A stretch of DNA of 64,000 nt from Paraburkholderia sprentiae WSM5005 (GCF_001865575.2 NZ_CP017563.2:806001-870000); one strand, 5' to 3'. Shown: positions 51,516-61,938, counted from the stretch's first letter. Numbers and translations are program-made. The notes: generated by a model from the sequence alone, not told the origin.

Positions 51516-52832
51516 TCACAGTTCGATGCGGGACAGCTTGCCCAGCAGCACGGAATACGAAAACGTTCCGAGCAGGCAGATCGCGCCCATCAGGTTGAGA
51601 GCCCAGTAGAAGTGGCCGGTGTGCTGGGTGATGTAGCCGATCATGAGCGGCGTGGTAACGGCCGCGATGTTGGCCGCGAGGCTCGTGATGCTGCTGGTCA
51701 GTCCCACGTACTGTCGAGGCGCGATTTCGGAAACGGCGGCCCACGACATCGATCCGACGCCCTGCGCGAAGAACGCGATCGTCAGGATGGCGATCACCAG
51801 CTCGTTCGACTCGACGAAATTGACAAGCACGATAGACGCGCCGAGCATCGTGCCGATGATGAGCGGAGCCTTGCGCGCTGTCGAAAGCGCCACTCCGCGC
51901 CGGATAAAAAAGTCCGAAAGCGAGCCGGCCGCGAGGATGCCGACCGTGGCGCCGATAAAAGGCAGTGCCTGGAAGATCCCAACCTTGATCATCGACATGT
52001 GACGCGCTTCGATCAGATAGGTCATGAACCACGTGGTGAAGAAGACCAGCAGCGTGTTGTTACAGAACTTTCCGAGACAGATGGCGAGAACCTGGCGGTA
52101 GCTGAGCAGCTTGAGCGCCATGCGCCAGTCGAACTTCTCGCGGGGCTTGCGCGTCGCCGCGGCACCTTCATTGATGTATTGCAGCTCGGTGGCATTCACG
52201 CGCGGGTGCTGATGCGGATCACGGTAAACCCGGTACCAGAGCAGACTGAACAGAATGCCGAAGCCACCGGTCACATAAAAAACCGTCCGCCAACCGTACG
52301 CGGCGGAGATCCACAGCAACAATCCGGTGAACAAGGGCGTCCCGATGTATTGCCCCATTACATAGACGCTGGTCGCGAAGCCGCGTTCCCGGGCGGGGAA
52401 CCACAAGGTCACGGCGCGTGCGTTTGAAGGGAAGGCCGGCGCCTCCAGTGCGCCGATGGCGAGCCGCGACCCCAGCAGCATCTGATAGCCGGTCGCGAAA
52501 CCCTGCGTCAGCGTGGCGAATGACCAACCGACCAGAGACAGCGCATAGGCGAGGCGTGAGCCGAGAATGTCGGTCAGCACCCCGCCGGGCACGAGCGCAA
52601 TGGAATAGGCAAGACCAAATGCCGCAAACAGCTCGCCCATCTGCATCTTGTTGAGCGCCAGTCCCTTCGAGAGGCCCGGCGCAACGATGCCCAGCGCCGA
52701 CCGGTCCACGTAATTCAGAATGGTGGCCATGAGCAACATCGAGAGCACGACGTAGCGGACTCTGGAGCGATTCGTGGTATCCGAATAAGCCGGAGTTCCC
52801 ACCGGCAATGTTTGTTCCTCTCCGATTTTCAT
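51516..52832 (-). CDS. MFS organic-acid transporter (ACS family)
   Basis: 438 residues, 12 helices. Helix 1 ILNYVDRSALGIVAPGLSKG and the following GVLTDILGSRLAYALSLVGW and NARAVTLWFPARERGFATSV are typical of anion:cation symporters (sugar-acid or aromatic-acid carriers). A cytosolic loop NEGAAATRKPREKFDWRMAL separates the halves. It is co-directional with the VOC and SDR genes and probably imports the cluster's substrate. Confidence 0.87.
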   Translation of the reverse strand: MKIGEEQTLPVGTPAYSDTTNRSRVRYVVLSMLLMATILNYVDRSALGIVAPGLSKGLALNKMQMGELFAAFGLAYSIALVPGGVLTDILGSRLAYALSLVGWSFATLTQGFATGYQMLLGSRLAIGALEAPAFPSNARAVTLWFPARERGFATSVYVMGQYIGTPLFTGLLLWISAAYGWRTVFYVTGGFGILFSLLWYRVYRDPHQHPRVNATELQYINEGAAATRKPREKFDWRMALKLLSYRQVLAICLGKFCNNTLLVFFTTWFMTYLIEARHMSMIKVGIFQALPFIGATVGILAAGSLSDFFIRRGVALSTARKAPLIIGTMLGASIVLVNFVESNELVIAILTIAFFAQGVGSMSWAAVSEIAPRQYVGLTSSITSLAANIAAVTTPLMIGYITQHTGHFYWALNLMGAICLLGTFSYSVLLGKLSRIEL

Positions 52833-52883
52833 CGGTGTCTCCGTAACATTAGCCCGTTGTTTTTTAGTTGGCTTAAGGGCGAT

Positions 52884-53642
52884 TTATCCGCGGCCGACGA
52901 ACGGCATGGCGGTCGCCATGATGGTCATGTTGAGAACATTGGCTTCAAGCGGAAGACTGGCCATGTGCACGACTGCATTCGCCACGTGCGTCACATCCAT
53001 TCTTGCTTCGGGTGCCAGGCGTCCATCCGCTTGCAGTACGCCGCGGTTCATCCGTTCGGTGAGCGATGTGGCGGCGTTGCCGATGTCGATCTGGCTGCAG
53101 GCGATGTTGAATGCGCGTCCGTCCAGCGCGATCGATCTGGTGATGCCCGTCACAGCATGTTTCGTTGCCGTATAGGCAATGGTATGCGGCCTTGGCGAAT
53201 GGGCGGAGATCGATCCATTGTTGATGATTCGTCCGCCTTGCGGGGACTGTGCCTTCATCAAACGATAAGCGGCGCGAGCGCAGAGGAAAACGCCGGTCAG
53301 ATTGGTGGCCACCACGTCGTTCCAGAAGTCGACTTCGTAGTCTTCCAGAGGGACAGCCCCGGCATTGCGCCCCGCATTGTTGAACAGCACGTCGAGCCGA
53401 CCGAATGCCTCGGCAATGCCCGAAAACGCGTGCTCGACCGATGCTGCGTCGCCAACGTCGGCCTGGAATACCCCCGCTTCTCCCCCCGCCCTGCCGATTG
53501 CTTCCTTTGTTTCCAGCAGCGGCTCTGCTCTGCGCCCGATCAGCGCGACGGCGAATCCTGCGTTAGCAAGTGCGACGGCGGCGGCTCGGCCGATGCCGGA
53601 GCCGGCGCCCGTAACGGCTGCAAACTTCTTCGATGCAGACAT
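52884..53642 (-). CDS. Short-chain dehydrogenase/reductase
   Basis: 252 residues from [20 protein letters not shown] (TGxxxGIG cofactor motif). NNAG lies at about residue 87 and the catalytic Ser-Tyr-Lys is in [23 protein letters not shown] (S-x12-YxxxK, quoted in part). The start at 53642 follows AAAGGAA; the open frame upstream to 53885 has no homology. First gene of the minus-strand catabolic unit, divergent from a 2-hydroxyacid dehydrogenase with two operators between them. Likely oxidises a hydroxyl of the imported acid. Confidence 0.87.
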   Translation of the reverse strand: MSASKKFAAVTGAGSGIGRAAAVALANAGFAVALIGRRAEPLLETKEAIGRAGGEAGVFQADVGDAASVEHAFSGIAEAFGRLDVLFNNAGRNAGAVPLEDYEVDFWNDVVATNLTGVFLCARAAYRLMKAQSPQGGRIINNGSISAHSPRPHTIAYTATKHAVTGITRSIALDGRAFNIACSQIDIGNAATSLTERMNRGVLQADGRLAPEARMDVTHVANAVVHMASLPLEANVLNMTIMATAMPFVGRG

Positions 53643-53712
53643 TTCCTTTCCTCTCGTCAAGTCAATTGGACATGGGAAACAGAGTTGCATTCGCATCAGG
53701 GGTTGAGCAATC

Positions 53713-53729
53713 TTGATTCGTTGAATCAA
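53713..53729. promoter_or_regulatory. Operator 1: TTGATT-N5-AATCAA
   Basis: Perfect 6-bp arms (TTGATTCGTTGAATCAA), 71 bp upstream of the SDR start. The same architecture is repeated at 53873-53889. The protein binding them is not encoded in the cluster. Confidence 0.7.
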
Positions 53730-53872
53730 CATCCGCGGGCCTTGCGGATGGGATCGCATTAGGGTTTTCCTGATGCGCGTGTGGCCGCAAGCAAGATTGA
53801 AGAGGGACAAGACGGAAACGGATCGCAACGCGCAGGCGCCGCGAACAATAGGGGCGAGTCGTCGTCGACGAG

Positions 53873-53889
53873 TTGATTCATCCAATCAA
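53873..53889. promoter_or_regulatory. Operator 2: TTGATT-N5-AATCAA
   Basis: TTGATTCATCCAATCAA, identical arms and spacing to operator 1, 160 bp from it centre to centre and 62 bp before the 2-hydroxyacid dehydrogenase start. Two such sites in a divergent promoter suggest a common regulator binding both, possibly with DNA looping. Confidence 0.7.
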
Positions 53890-53950
53890 CATTGACTGTC
53901 CGGTCAGCGATTTCGTAGTCTCTCGACGTCTGCCTACCAAAGGAAAAACC

Positions 53951-54913
53951 ATGTCGGAAGATATACGCACCAGCCTGTTGATTGCGCGAACGGTTCCCAC
54001 CGCCGTGGCTAATCGCGCTGCGGCCGAATTCCATGCCTTCGTGACGGAGTCCGATATGAACTCGTGGTCTGTCGTCGACTTCTGCAAGAAGCATGACGTG
54101 CCGGCCGTACTCATCGGGAAAAAATCCGGCCTGCAAGCGGAACACATTGCCGCGCTGCCTTCGACGGTCAAGATTATTGCGAACGCGAGCGCGGGCTTCG
54201 ATCACATGGACGTAGCGGCGGCCCGTGAAAGGGGAATCGTCGTGACGAACGCGCCCGATGCGTTGACCGAGTGCACAGCGGATTTTTCCATGCTGCTCTT
54301 GCTGGCTGCGTGCCGTCGTGCGTCAGAATACGAGCGGATCATGCGCAACGGATGGGGCAAATCGTTCGGCATGACCGAGATGCTGGGTATGCGAGTGAAT
54401 GGCAAGACGCTCGGCATCGTCGGATTCGGGCGTATTGGACGGGCGGTCGCTAAGCGTGCGCAGGCATTCGGCATGCGCGTGATCTACACGGACATGCACC
54501 GTGCGGCCCCGTCGCTGGAAAATGGCGCGACGTTCTATGCCACTCTCGACGAAATGCTGCCGCACTGCCAGGTCCTCACGCTGCACGTGCCGGGCGGAAG
54601 CGTCCCGCTCATGACGAAAAGAGAATTTGGACTCCTTCCCGCAGGCGCGATTTTTGTTAACGCGGCGCGTGGCGGCCTGGTGGACGAAGATGCGCTTTAC
54701 GACGCCCTGACGTCGGGTCATCTGTTCAGCGCGGCTCTGGATGTCTACCGGAACGAGCCCAACGTCGACAAGCGGTTTGCTGAGCTCGACAACGTGTTCC
54801 TGACGCCCCATATGGCCAGCGCAACCATCGAGACCCGCGACCAGATGGGCTTTACGGCGCTGGACAATATCGCCGCCGTGCTGGAAGGACGGCCCGCCTC
54901 GAATCCCGTCTGA
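53951..54913 (+). CDS. NAD-dependent D-2-hydroxyacid dehydrogenase
   Basis: 320 residues from MSEDIRTSLLIART. The NAD fold is GKTLGIVGFGRIGRAVAKRA (GxGxxG). Catalytic Arg is in NAARGGLVDEDAL, Glu in YRNEPNVD and His in LTPHMASAT, so the active site is complete. The start at 53951 follows AAGGAAA; a longer frame from 53873 would begin inside operator 2. By family it reduces glyoxylate/hydroxypyruvate-like or oxidises D-2-hydroxyacids. It is divergent from the SDR-MFS-VOC-citrate-synthase-like unit and shares its operators. Confidence 0.88.
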   Translation: MSEDIRTSLLIARTVPTAVANRAAAEFHAFVTESDMNSWSVVDFCKKHDVPAVLIGKKSGLQAEHIAALPSTVKIIANASAGFDHMDVAAARERGIVVTNAPDALTECTADFSMLLLLAACRRASEYERIMRNGWGKSFGMTEMLGMRVNGKTLGIVGFGRIGRAVAKRAQAFGMRVIYTDMHRAAPSLENGATFYATLDEMLPHCQVLTLHVPGGSVPLMTKREFGLLPAGAIFVNAARGGLVDEDALYDALTSGHLFSAALDVYRNEPNVDKRFAELDNVFLTPHMASATIETRDQMGFTALDNIAAVLEGRPASNPV

Positions 54914-55221
54914 CGCTCGCCCTCATCCCGGTCAGTAACGTTGCGACGCCGGCTGACCACCCGTCTCCCGATAAACATTGACCAACGCCGTTGTACAACC
55001 GCAAGCAGCCGTTGGTTTCGCACTGGGCCGAAGGGCGGCAGTGGTTCGCGTGCCGCCGATCGCTGCCTCGCGAAGTTCGTGCGATGCATGCCGGTTGCAT
55101 GAGGCAGTGATCGGCCATGAAGCGACGTTCGCCCCCAAATCAGCCAGAGCCGCTCAAACGGCGGCTGCACCTCGAAAGCGGCCGCTATGCCTGTCGCGCA
55201 GTCGAAGGCTGTCGCGTTCAG
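54914..55221. other. Intergenic region with a degenerate dispersed repeat
   Basis: 308 bp between convergent genes. Positions about 55058-55130 (CCGATCGCTGCCTCG ... GCATGAGGCAGTGATCGGCC) resemble 61817-61885 (CCGATCGCTGCATCG ... GCATGAGACGGTGATCGGCC). No gene. Confidence 0.6.
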
Positions 55222-57390
55222 CTAGGTGCGGACGCAATTCTTCACCAACGATCGCAGTTCGTTGATGTCGAACGGCTTGGCAAGAATGACCACACCGGCT
55301 TCAGAGGCACGCGTCAATTCCTGCGCGTAGCCGGTCATCAGAGCAAACGTCTGGCCTGGCCAACGGTCCCGGACAAGTTCCGCGAGGTCGAGTCCGTCCA
55401 GCTTGCCGGGCATCTGAACGTCCGATAGCACGAGATCGAAGCGATAGTTGCTTTCGAGCAATGCGATGGCACTGTCAGCCGTTAGTTCGTGGCGGACATT
55501 GCAGCCGAAGACGTCGAGTACCGCGGCAATGCCGTCCGCGACGCTCTGATTGTCTTCAACGAGAAGCACGGTTATTCCAGGAGCGATGAGGTCGGTCGCC
55601 GCGTCCGGCACCGACGCGACCGTGGGCTCCTCGCAATCCTCGACGCTCTCAAGCCGGGGCAGGTAGAGACTTATAGTCGTACCACACCCTGGTGCGCTCA
55701 CTATCCGCGCGGTGCCGCCTGCTTGCTCGCATGTTGTCATGACCTGGGCAAGGCCGAGCCCGGTACCCGCGCCCTTCATTTTTGTTGTGAAGAGCGGTTC
55801 GAATGCTCGTCGCAATACCGCGTCGGTCATGCCGTGACCGGTGTCGGTGAAGCGAAGAAGCGCGTAATCGCCGGACGGCAGCCCGAACTGGCTGTCTGCG
55901 AGGCTGAGCGGATCGCATCGTACGGTGAACGTTCCGCCCTCCGGCATGGCGTCTTTCGCGTTGACGGAAAGATTGATGACGGCGGCTTCCAACTCGACGG
56001 GGTCGACCATCACGGTGCCGGTGTCACCGGCGAGTTGGAGCTGCAGCGCAACGTGTTCGCCAATCGAGGTCTCGACCAGGTCGCTCAACGTCTCCAGCCA
56101 GTTGCAAACATCAACGCATTCCAGTTTCACCGGCTGCTTGCGCGCGACGCTCATCAAGCGACGGGCAAGGCCTTGCGCGCCTTTCGCGGCATGTTGCACG
56201 GCCAGCACTTCCTTCTTCAGATTCGTGTATTGCTTGCGCCGCGCAAGCTCCACGTTCGCGTTGACGACCATCAACAGGTTATTGAAGTCGTGGGCCACGT
56301 TGGCCACGAGGTTGCCAAGCGCCCCCATCCGGCGCAGTTGGCGATTCGACGCTTCGGCCGACACACGTCTGCTGACTTCGCTATGCCAGTTCTGCCATGC
56401 GAGTTCCTCTTCCCGCAACCTGCGCAGTGACATCCACAGCAGTACCCATACGACCATGCATGGAACAAGCATGATCGCTGCGATCGCGCCCAGGTTGGCG
56501 CGCCACTTGGCCACGATGGATGCGGTCTCGATACCAGCCGTGACATACAGCGGATATCCCCCGACGCGTCGGTAGGCGACGACCCGTTCAAGTCCGTCGA
56601 CCGTGGAGACGTTGAGCAGATGCCCGAACTCCGGATTCCTGACGATTGACTGATTCACTTCGGGGTTGGCCGCGGTGGGGCTGCTAGTGCGCGTCTTGCC
56701 GAACCGGACCAGTACGCCGCCGTCGGACCGATACAGTCCGATGAGGACAGCGGGATCATCGCCCGCCAGTTCGCGATAGAAGTTCAGAAAATACTGCTGT
56801 CGCAATGCGATCGAAAATACGCCAAGGGATCGACCCTCGGAATCTACCCATGAAGTGCTGACTGTGAACACGTTGCCAGGAGTGACGTTGCCGGGCTTCG
56901 GTAGCGAAATATGCGGCTGTCTACCGGGAACCGAGGCTGCCTGGAGTGTCTCGGTTCCGCTGATCGATACCGCGGGCACTGGATAGATCCGGCTGCTCGC
57001 AAGCAGTTGGCCCGTCGAACTGAAGATCGAAAAGTTGGCAATCTGCGGGAATAGCGCAACGATGGCGCTGAGCGATTCATGAGTCGTCGATTCAACACGG
57101 CTGATCCCGACCGGTGTCTGCTCGCCCAGGAGTTCCGTCACCCGCGCGAAAACTTCTGCGTTAAGCGCCTGCATCGTAGCGGCCTGTTCTTCGGCAACGA
57201 GCGTCAGACGATCGACCTGATCAAATGCTTCCGAAAGGCGACGATGGTAGTCGAACCAGGCGTATCCGCTGATGCAAAGCAGAGGCCCCACTATTGAAAT
57301 GACCGCAAGAAGCACGGCAGTTGCACGCGTCGCGGCGAAATTTCGATGGGGGAGTGGTAGCTCCAAAGGAATGTCGTCTGTTTCGTCCAT
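55222..57390 (-). CDS. Membrane-bound hybrid histidine kinase
   Basis: 722 residues. Transmembrane helix about 22-45, a periplasmic dCache-like sensor to about residue 285, second helix (GAIAAIMLVPCMVVWVLLWM), then HisKA with LVANVAHDFNNLLMVVNANV (phospho-His), HATPase with NLSVNAKDAMPEGG, DTGHGM and GAGTGLGLAQV, and a C-terminal receiver (VLLVEDNQSVADG, SDVQMPGKLDGLDL). It senses an external signal and ends in its own receiver; no separate response regulator or output gene is next to it. Confidence 0.87.
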   Translation of the reverse strand: MDETDDIPLELPLPHRNFAATRATAVLLAVISIVGPLLCISGYAWFDYHRRLSEAFDQVDRLTLVAEEQAATMQALNAEVFARVTELLGEQTPVGISRVESTTHESLSAIVALFPQIANFSIFSSTGQLLASSRIYPVPAVSISGTETLQAASVPGRQPHISLPKPGNVTPGNVFTVSTSWVDSEGRSLGVFSIALRQQYFLNFYRELAGDDPAVLIGLYRSDGGVLVRFGKTRTSSPTAANPEVNQSIVRNPEFGHLLNVSTVDGLERVVAYRRVGGYPLYVTAGIETASIVAKWRANLGAIAAIMLVPCMVVWVLLWMSLRRLREEELAWQNWHSEVSRRVSAEASNRQLRRMGALGNLVANVAHDFNNLLMVVNANVELARRKQYTNLKKEVLAVQHAAKGAQGLARRLMSVARKQPVKLECVDVCNWLETLSDLVETSIGEHVALQLQLAGDTGTVMVDPVELEAAVINLSVNAKDAMPEGGTFTVRCDPLSLADSQFGLPSGDYALLRFTDTGHGMTDAVLRRAFEPLFTTKMKGAGTGLGLAQVMTTCEQAGGTARIVSAPGCGTTISLYLPRLESVEDCEEPTVASVPDAATDLIAPGITVLLVEDNQSVADGIAAVLDVFGCNVRHELTADSAIALLESNYRFDLVLSDVQMPGKLDGLDLAELVRDRWPGQTFALMTGYAQELTRASEAGVVILAKPFDINELRSLVKNCVRT

Positions 57391-58180
57391 TGCGGGTTTG
57401 CCATTGGAAGGACGGCCAGTCTTAGCTGTTGTGACGCATTGCCGGGATTACAAAACGATGCGACATGCTTTGGTACATGCACTATAGAGCTCTACCGGAA
57501 GCTTCGCCAAGGAAGACCTGGGCGCTTTCACGTTTCGCTTGCGCGCTTCTTGTTCTGCCTGCCGTGAATTCCGGGAACCTACGTCAGCGCCAGATTGGCG
57601 CACGCACACAAAATGACGCCGGGCAATGACGCGAGTCCGACGGATGCAGGCTTTGCGGCTGGCGATCTTTCAACCGCGAGCGTTGGTGTCGTGGAATCGA
57701 ATGCAATCGGGCCCGTGTCCTGTCACACGGAGATGGCAAGCGTTTGTCTCGCAACGGCACGCTGGCGAACAGGTCGTTTCCCGACGTGGTTGCCGCTGCC
57801 GATGCCGTTCCCGCCATCCGCATCGGGCATTGCAAGTTGATAGTCAATGACCTTGACGGACCGCGCCCGCCCGAGCGTCTGCAATTCGCGGGCGCTCATG
57901 CCGTCGGAGCGCGCCGGTCGCAGGATCATCGGCTCGCAGTTCGGGCCCAACAAGGACGGACGCGCCTGATGACTGGCAAAGACGTGATCAAAGCCAGTTC
58001 AACTGCCGCACTGATGACCCGTGTCACGAAGCAGAAAAAGGAACGGCCGTTGTACCTTCGGAAGCAGTCGTCGGGTTGGCAAAGTCCGAACGACGGTTCG
58101 GGGTCGCAAGGCGACGGTCCAACAAACGCGCAGACGTGCCATGAAACGCAAGGTTCGCCGCGAGATTGCAGCGCGGGTCC
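57391..58180. other. 790-bp stretch without a convincing gene
   Basis: Upstream of the kinase and downstream of the chemoreceptor. Several short frames exist on both strands (for example 57744-58259) but they lack ribosome sites or domains and are mutually overlapping. Composition is similar to the host. It may hold decayed sequence plus the kinase promoter near 57400-57480. Confidence 0.45.
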
Positions 58181-59800
58181 TTACGCGAAGACCGCGGAGT
58201 GCTGCGCCGACGCCGGCGCGAGCTGTGCACCGCCCTTAGCGTCAGCGTCGCCCACCTGAAACGCCGCGGCCGCGCGTTGCAGACTCATCGCCTGCTCCTT
58301 CAGCGACTGTGACGCGGCCGCCGCCTGCTCGACGAGCGCCGCGTTCTGCTGCGTCATGCTGTCCATCTGCGTGACCGCGAGATTCACCTGGTCGATGCCG
58401 GCGCTCTGTTCCGCCGCGGCCGCAGCGATTTCCTGCACGACACCGGTCACACGCATGATGGCGTCGCGCGCTTCGTCAATCGTCGAGCCGGTGTTTTCGA
58501 CCAGCGTTGCACCACTGCCGACGCTGCCCACCGCATGACTGATCAGCTCGCGAATTTCCTTCGCCGCGGTCGCGCTACGTTGCGCGAGGCTGCGCACCTC
58601 GCTCGCGACGACGGCGAAGCCGCGGCCTTGCTCGCCCGCCCGTGCTGCCTCAACCGCAGCATTCAGCGCGAGGATGTTCGTCTGGAATGCGATGCCCTCG
58701 ATCGTCGCGATGATCTCGACCATGCGACTCGATTCGTTCGAGATCCCCTTCATCGCCGCGACGGCCTGCCTGACCATGTCGCCGCCGCGGTTCGCGATTT
58801 TCGCGGCGCCGGCCGCAAGCTCGCTGGCAGTGCGCGCGTTGTCTGCAGTCTGACGGACCATCGCCGTCATCTGCTCCATGCTCGACGCCGTTTCCTGCAA
58901 CGACGCCGCCTGGCTCTCGGTGCGCGACGACAGGTCCGCGTTGCCGTTCGCGATCTCGTTCGCGCCGCACGCGACGTTGTCTGACGCATGCTTGATCTGG
59001 CAGATGGTACCCGTCAGCGCGTCGCGCATCCGCTGCATTACGTGTAGGAGGCTCGACGTGTCGCCGTTGCGCGTGCGGATCGCCACCGTCAGGTCGCCCG
59101 ATGCGATCGCGTCCGCCACGTTCGCCGCATAGGCCGGATCGCCGCCGACCATGCGCGCGATGCTGCGGTTCGTCACCGCGACGAGCGTCACGAGGACCGC
59201 GGACACGGCCACGAAGATCGCGCCGATCAGCCACAACGACGCCATGAACGCAGCGTCGATGTCGTCAACATAGGCGCCGGTTGCGATGATCCAATCCCAC
59301 GGCGCATAGCGCACTACGTACCCGATCTTGCCGACCGCCTGTGTCGACGCCGCGCCTGAATGCGGGAACACGTAGTCGACGAAGCCGCCGTCCGGCGCCT
59401 GTGCGGTCGACGCGAACGTCATGTAATGGTGACGGCCGTCGGCATCGGCGCTGCCCGCGAGATCCCTGCTTTCGAGTGCCGGCTTGATCGGATGCATCAC
59501 CATCTGCGGCTTCGAATTGATCACGAGGAAGTAGCCGTCTTCGCCGTAGCGGACGCCGCGCAGGCGTTCGAGTGCCTGCTTGCGGGCATCCGCCTCCGGC
59601 AGCGCGCCGCTTTGCGCCAGCGCCGCATACTCCGTCACGATGCTGAGTCCGACGTGCGCGATATTCGTGAGGTCGTGCTTACGTTCTTCGATGCGCGTCT
59701 CGCGCGACTGCCACGCCGCCGATAGGGAGACGGCGAGCAACGCGACGAGGCTGACGATCAACGGCAGCCAAAGCTTCTGCGTAAAACTGAGCTTGTGCAT
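58181..59800 (-). CDS. Methyl-accepting chemotaxis protein, Cache type
   Basis: 539 residues from MHKLSFTQKLWLPLIVSLVA. TM1 about 10-30, periplasmic single-Cache domain about 40-185 (GEDGYFLVINSKPQMVMHPI; PWDWIIATGAYVDDIDAAFM), TM2 about 188-212, HAMP-like segment, and the signalling hairpin with EGIAFQTNILALNAAVEAAR and AGEQGRGFAVVASEVRSLAQR. No C-terminal CheR pentapeptide. The start at 59800 leaves a proper N-terminal helix; 59857 is an alternative. The ligand is likely a small organic acid as for other members, inferred. Confidence 0.9.
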   Translation of the reverse strand: MHKLSFTQKLWLPLIVSLVALLAVSLSAAWQSRETRIEERKHDLTNIAHVGLSIVTEYAALAQSGALPEADARKQALERLRGVRYGEDGYFLVINSKPQMVMHPIKPALESRDLAGSADADGRHHYMTFASTAQAPDGGFVDYVFPHSGAASTQAVGKIGYVVRYAPWDWIIATGAYVDDIDAAFMASLWLIGAIFVAVSAVLVTLVAVTNRSIARMVGGDPAYAANVADAIASGDLTVAIRTRNGDTSSLLHVMQRMRDALTGTICQIKHASDNVACGANEIANGNADLSSRTESQAASLQETASSMEQMTAMVRQTADNARTASELAAGAAKIANRGGDMVRQAVAAMKGISNESSRMVEIIATIEGIAFQTNILALNAAVEAARAGEQGRGFAVVASEVRSLAQRSATAAKEIRELISHAVGSVGSGATLVENTGSTIDEARDAIMRVTGVVQEIAAAAAEQSAGIDQVNLAVTQMDSMTQQNAALVEQAAAASQSLKEQAMSLQRAAAAFQVGDADAKGGAQLAPASAQHSAVFA

Positions 59801-60403
59801 CCTGAGTCCTCGTGCAAACGAATGGAATCCGCGCAGGGCTGCCGTGCGAAGTGGCATGTGTATGGGCGCGCCCGGTGGCGCCGGCGGACTGTCCAGCGGC
59901 CATCCAGGTGGTTCCTGCTCGAGTTATCGGCGGATACGAGCGAAAGTTTCATCCCGTGAAACCCTCGGTTACCACTTTGCCAAAACGTATCGGAGGCCCC
60001 TTGTGCGTCGGCTCCCATGGAGCGTCATCAGGCACCAGCCGGCCAGTAACCGTCGTTCGTCGTTGCCACGACCTGGGCATATGGGGGACCGCTGTGCTCC
60101 GAAAGCGGCCTGCGCACGGCTCCGGGTCGATCACAGAAATCATTCTGACGGGATGCACCGGGCAAAAGAACATCCAGGGGTCTTCTCGCACTCTGCTGCC
60201 AGTCCTGAGCCGACGCGAAAACTGGTCGTTCCCGGTCTCACCCAGAAGAGCCGGTCGCGTCTAGCGAGTTCCGCGACCGGCTGCGGTGGGGTCCTTCGGA
60301 TCGAACCAGAATCGACATCGTCAATGGTCAGCGACGTCGTGGTTCTGAAGTTATCCAGGGAGCCGCGTGCTAGCGGCTATTGCCCGTTCGGAGCCGACGC
60401 TCG
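59801..60403. other. 603-bp intergenic region
   Basis: Holds the chemoreceptor promoter region at its left and the downstream side of the TIGR03118-type gene at its right. The plus-strand frame 59812-60264 has no ribosome site or domain. Nothing else recognised. Confidence 0.45.
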
Positions 60404-61567
60404 TTACCTGGAGCCGCCTACTGGAGCGATGATGCCGAAAAGCCCATTTGTCTCCTTGTTAGGACCTGCCGAGAAGTACAGCGCGTCCGGACTCGAATTG
60501 CGGCCGCCACCAAGTGTCAGAGTCCACAGGCCGTCGATAGCCAGCGGATTGCCGGCCTCGTTCTCCAGTTGATCGACGAACCTGCCGTCATTGTCAAACA
60601 CATTGATTCGACCATTGCCGAAATTGCCAATGAGGATCTTGCCGCTGAAGCGACCGAATGCAAACGATGCACGCGTGATGCCCCACGGCGAGTCGAGCGC
60701 TCCCTGGCTCGCAAAGCGGCGCAGCAGGTGACCGTCGGTATCGAATACATCGACGAATCCATGACCTCGGCCTGCAACGTCGTCGTGCTTCTTATCGTCC
60801 TGCTTCGCATAGGTGACGAAAAGGTCCCCATCGATGTTCGCGATACCAAACGGGGCGTAACCGACCGGAATATTCGGGTCGACGAAACCACCATCCGTCG
60901 TCGCGGGCGTGAACAGGCCGTTCGGACCGTTCGGACCGAATACATCGATCTGGCCCGAGCGGAAGTTCGTCGCAAACAGGAATCCTCCTTGCGAATTCAC
61001 TGCGAAGACCAACCCCTTGTAGACGGCCCCGTTGACGGCGGAGGGATTAGACGAGTTGTCGACCGCGATCACGGCGTTGTTCGCCGGATTTAACCCGCCG
61101 GCCCAAGCGGAAAGCGTGCCGTCTTCGGTGGCGAAGATGAATACGGCCGGGATCTTGGTACCTGGCACGAGAAAGGCTGTCGAAGGATTCCATACGATCC
61201 CGGTTGGCGCCGCGGGCGTGGGATTCGGTGGATGGTTAGGATAGACGGCACGACAGGCGCCGGCCGGTATGACGTTGCCTGGTAGCGGGATGGAGACCTG
61301 CAGCGTCGTCACTTTTGTCCCCTCGCCGTCATACAGCGTGGAGCAGCCCGTGGCATTGTCGTTGACCCAGAATGGACTTCCTGCCGGACTAAAGGCAATA
61401 CCCCAGGCGTTCTGCAATACCCCGTCGACCTTCGGGGCAGCACCTGCCAGGTTGGACACGAGTGGTTTGACAACGTAAGCTTCGTCGGCAGCGGCCTGCC
61501 CCATTGCGAAATTGGCGGCGAGGACAATCCCGGCCGCCGCTTTGAGACCCCACGAGATCTGAGACAT
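60404..61567 (-). CDS. Secreted TIGR03118-family protein
   Basis: 387 residues. A signal peptide covers about residues 1-27 (AAAGIVLAANFAMGQAAADE). The body is a six-bladed propeller-like protein of the TIGR03118 group: NAWGIAFSPAGSPFWVNDNA, VYKGLVFAVNSQGGFLFATN, GYAPFGIANIDGDLFVTYAK, and the ending DALYFSAGPNKETNGLFGII. Function of the family is unknown; the blades resemble those of NHL/SMP-30-type proteins. It stands alone, preceded by a 371-bp region with a dispersed repeat. Confidence 0.85.
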   Translation of the reverse strand: MSQISWGLKAAAGIVLAANFAMGQAAADEAYVVKPLVSNLAGAAPKVDGVLQNAWGIAFSPAGSPFWVNDNATGCSTLYDGEGTKVTTLQVSIPLPGNVIPAGACRAVYPNHPPNPTPAAPTGIVWNPSTAFLVPGTKIPAVFIFATEDGTLSAWAGGLNPANNAVIAVDNSSNPSAVNGAVYKGLVFAVNSQGGFLFATNFRSGQIDVFGPNGPNGLFTPATTDGGFVDPNIPVGYAPFGIANIDGDLFVTYAKQDDKKHDDVAGRGHGFVDVFDTDGHLLRRFASQGALDSPWGITRASFAFGRFSGKILIGNFGNGRINVFDNDGRFVDQLENEAGNPLAIDGLWTLTLGGGRNSSPDALYFSAGPNKETNGLFGIIAPVGGSR

Positions 61568-61938
61568 AGCTTCCTCCTCGTCTGACTGGCGAAAACGCCG
61601 CAGGCTAAACGACCGCTGGGCTTCAAATATTCCCGCTCGACTCGAAAAAATCCGCTGGCCATCCGGTCGAATGGTGCGATAGGGGTCGGCCGCGGCCCTT
61701 CGACTCGATTCATAGTTCCGCGGGCCAGAGATGAGCTAGTGGCCGCTGAGTTACGAAAACTGCCGTTGCCGTCGCGCAGACTCGAATGACTGCAAGGGAT
61801 CGCGTCCAGCCGATCGCTGCATCGAGGCCTTGGCGTGCTTATGCCACTTGCATGAGACGGTGATCGGCCAGGAAGGGACGTCCGCGGGGGCAGTCGTGCG
61901 GACATCCAAATGGCACCTTTTAGTCAGCAATCGGTCGT
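61568..61938. other. Intergenic region with dispersed repeat
   Basis: 371 bp. The promoter of the TIGR03118-type gene lies in its left part. Positions about 61817-61885 match the degenerate repeat at 55058-55130. No gene. Confidence 0.55.
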
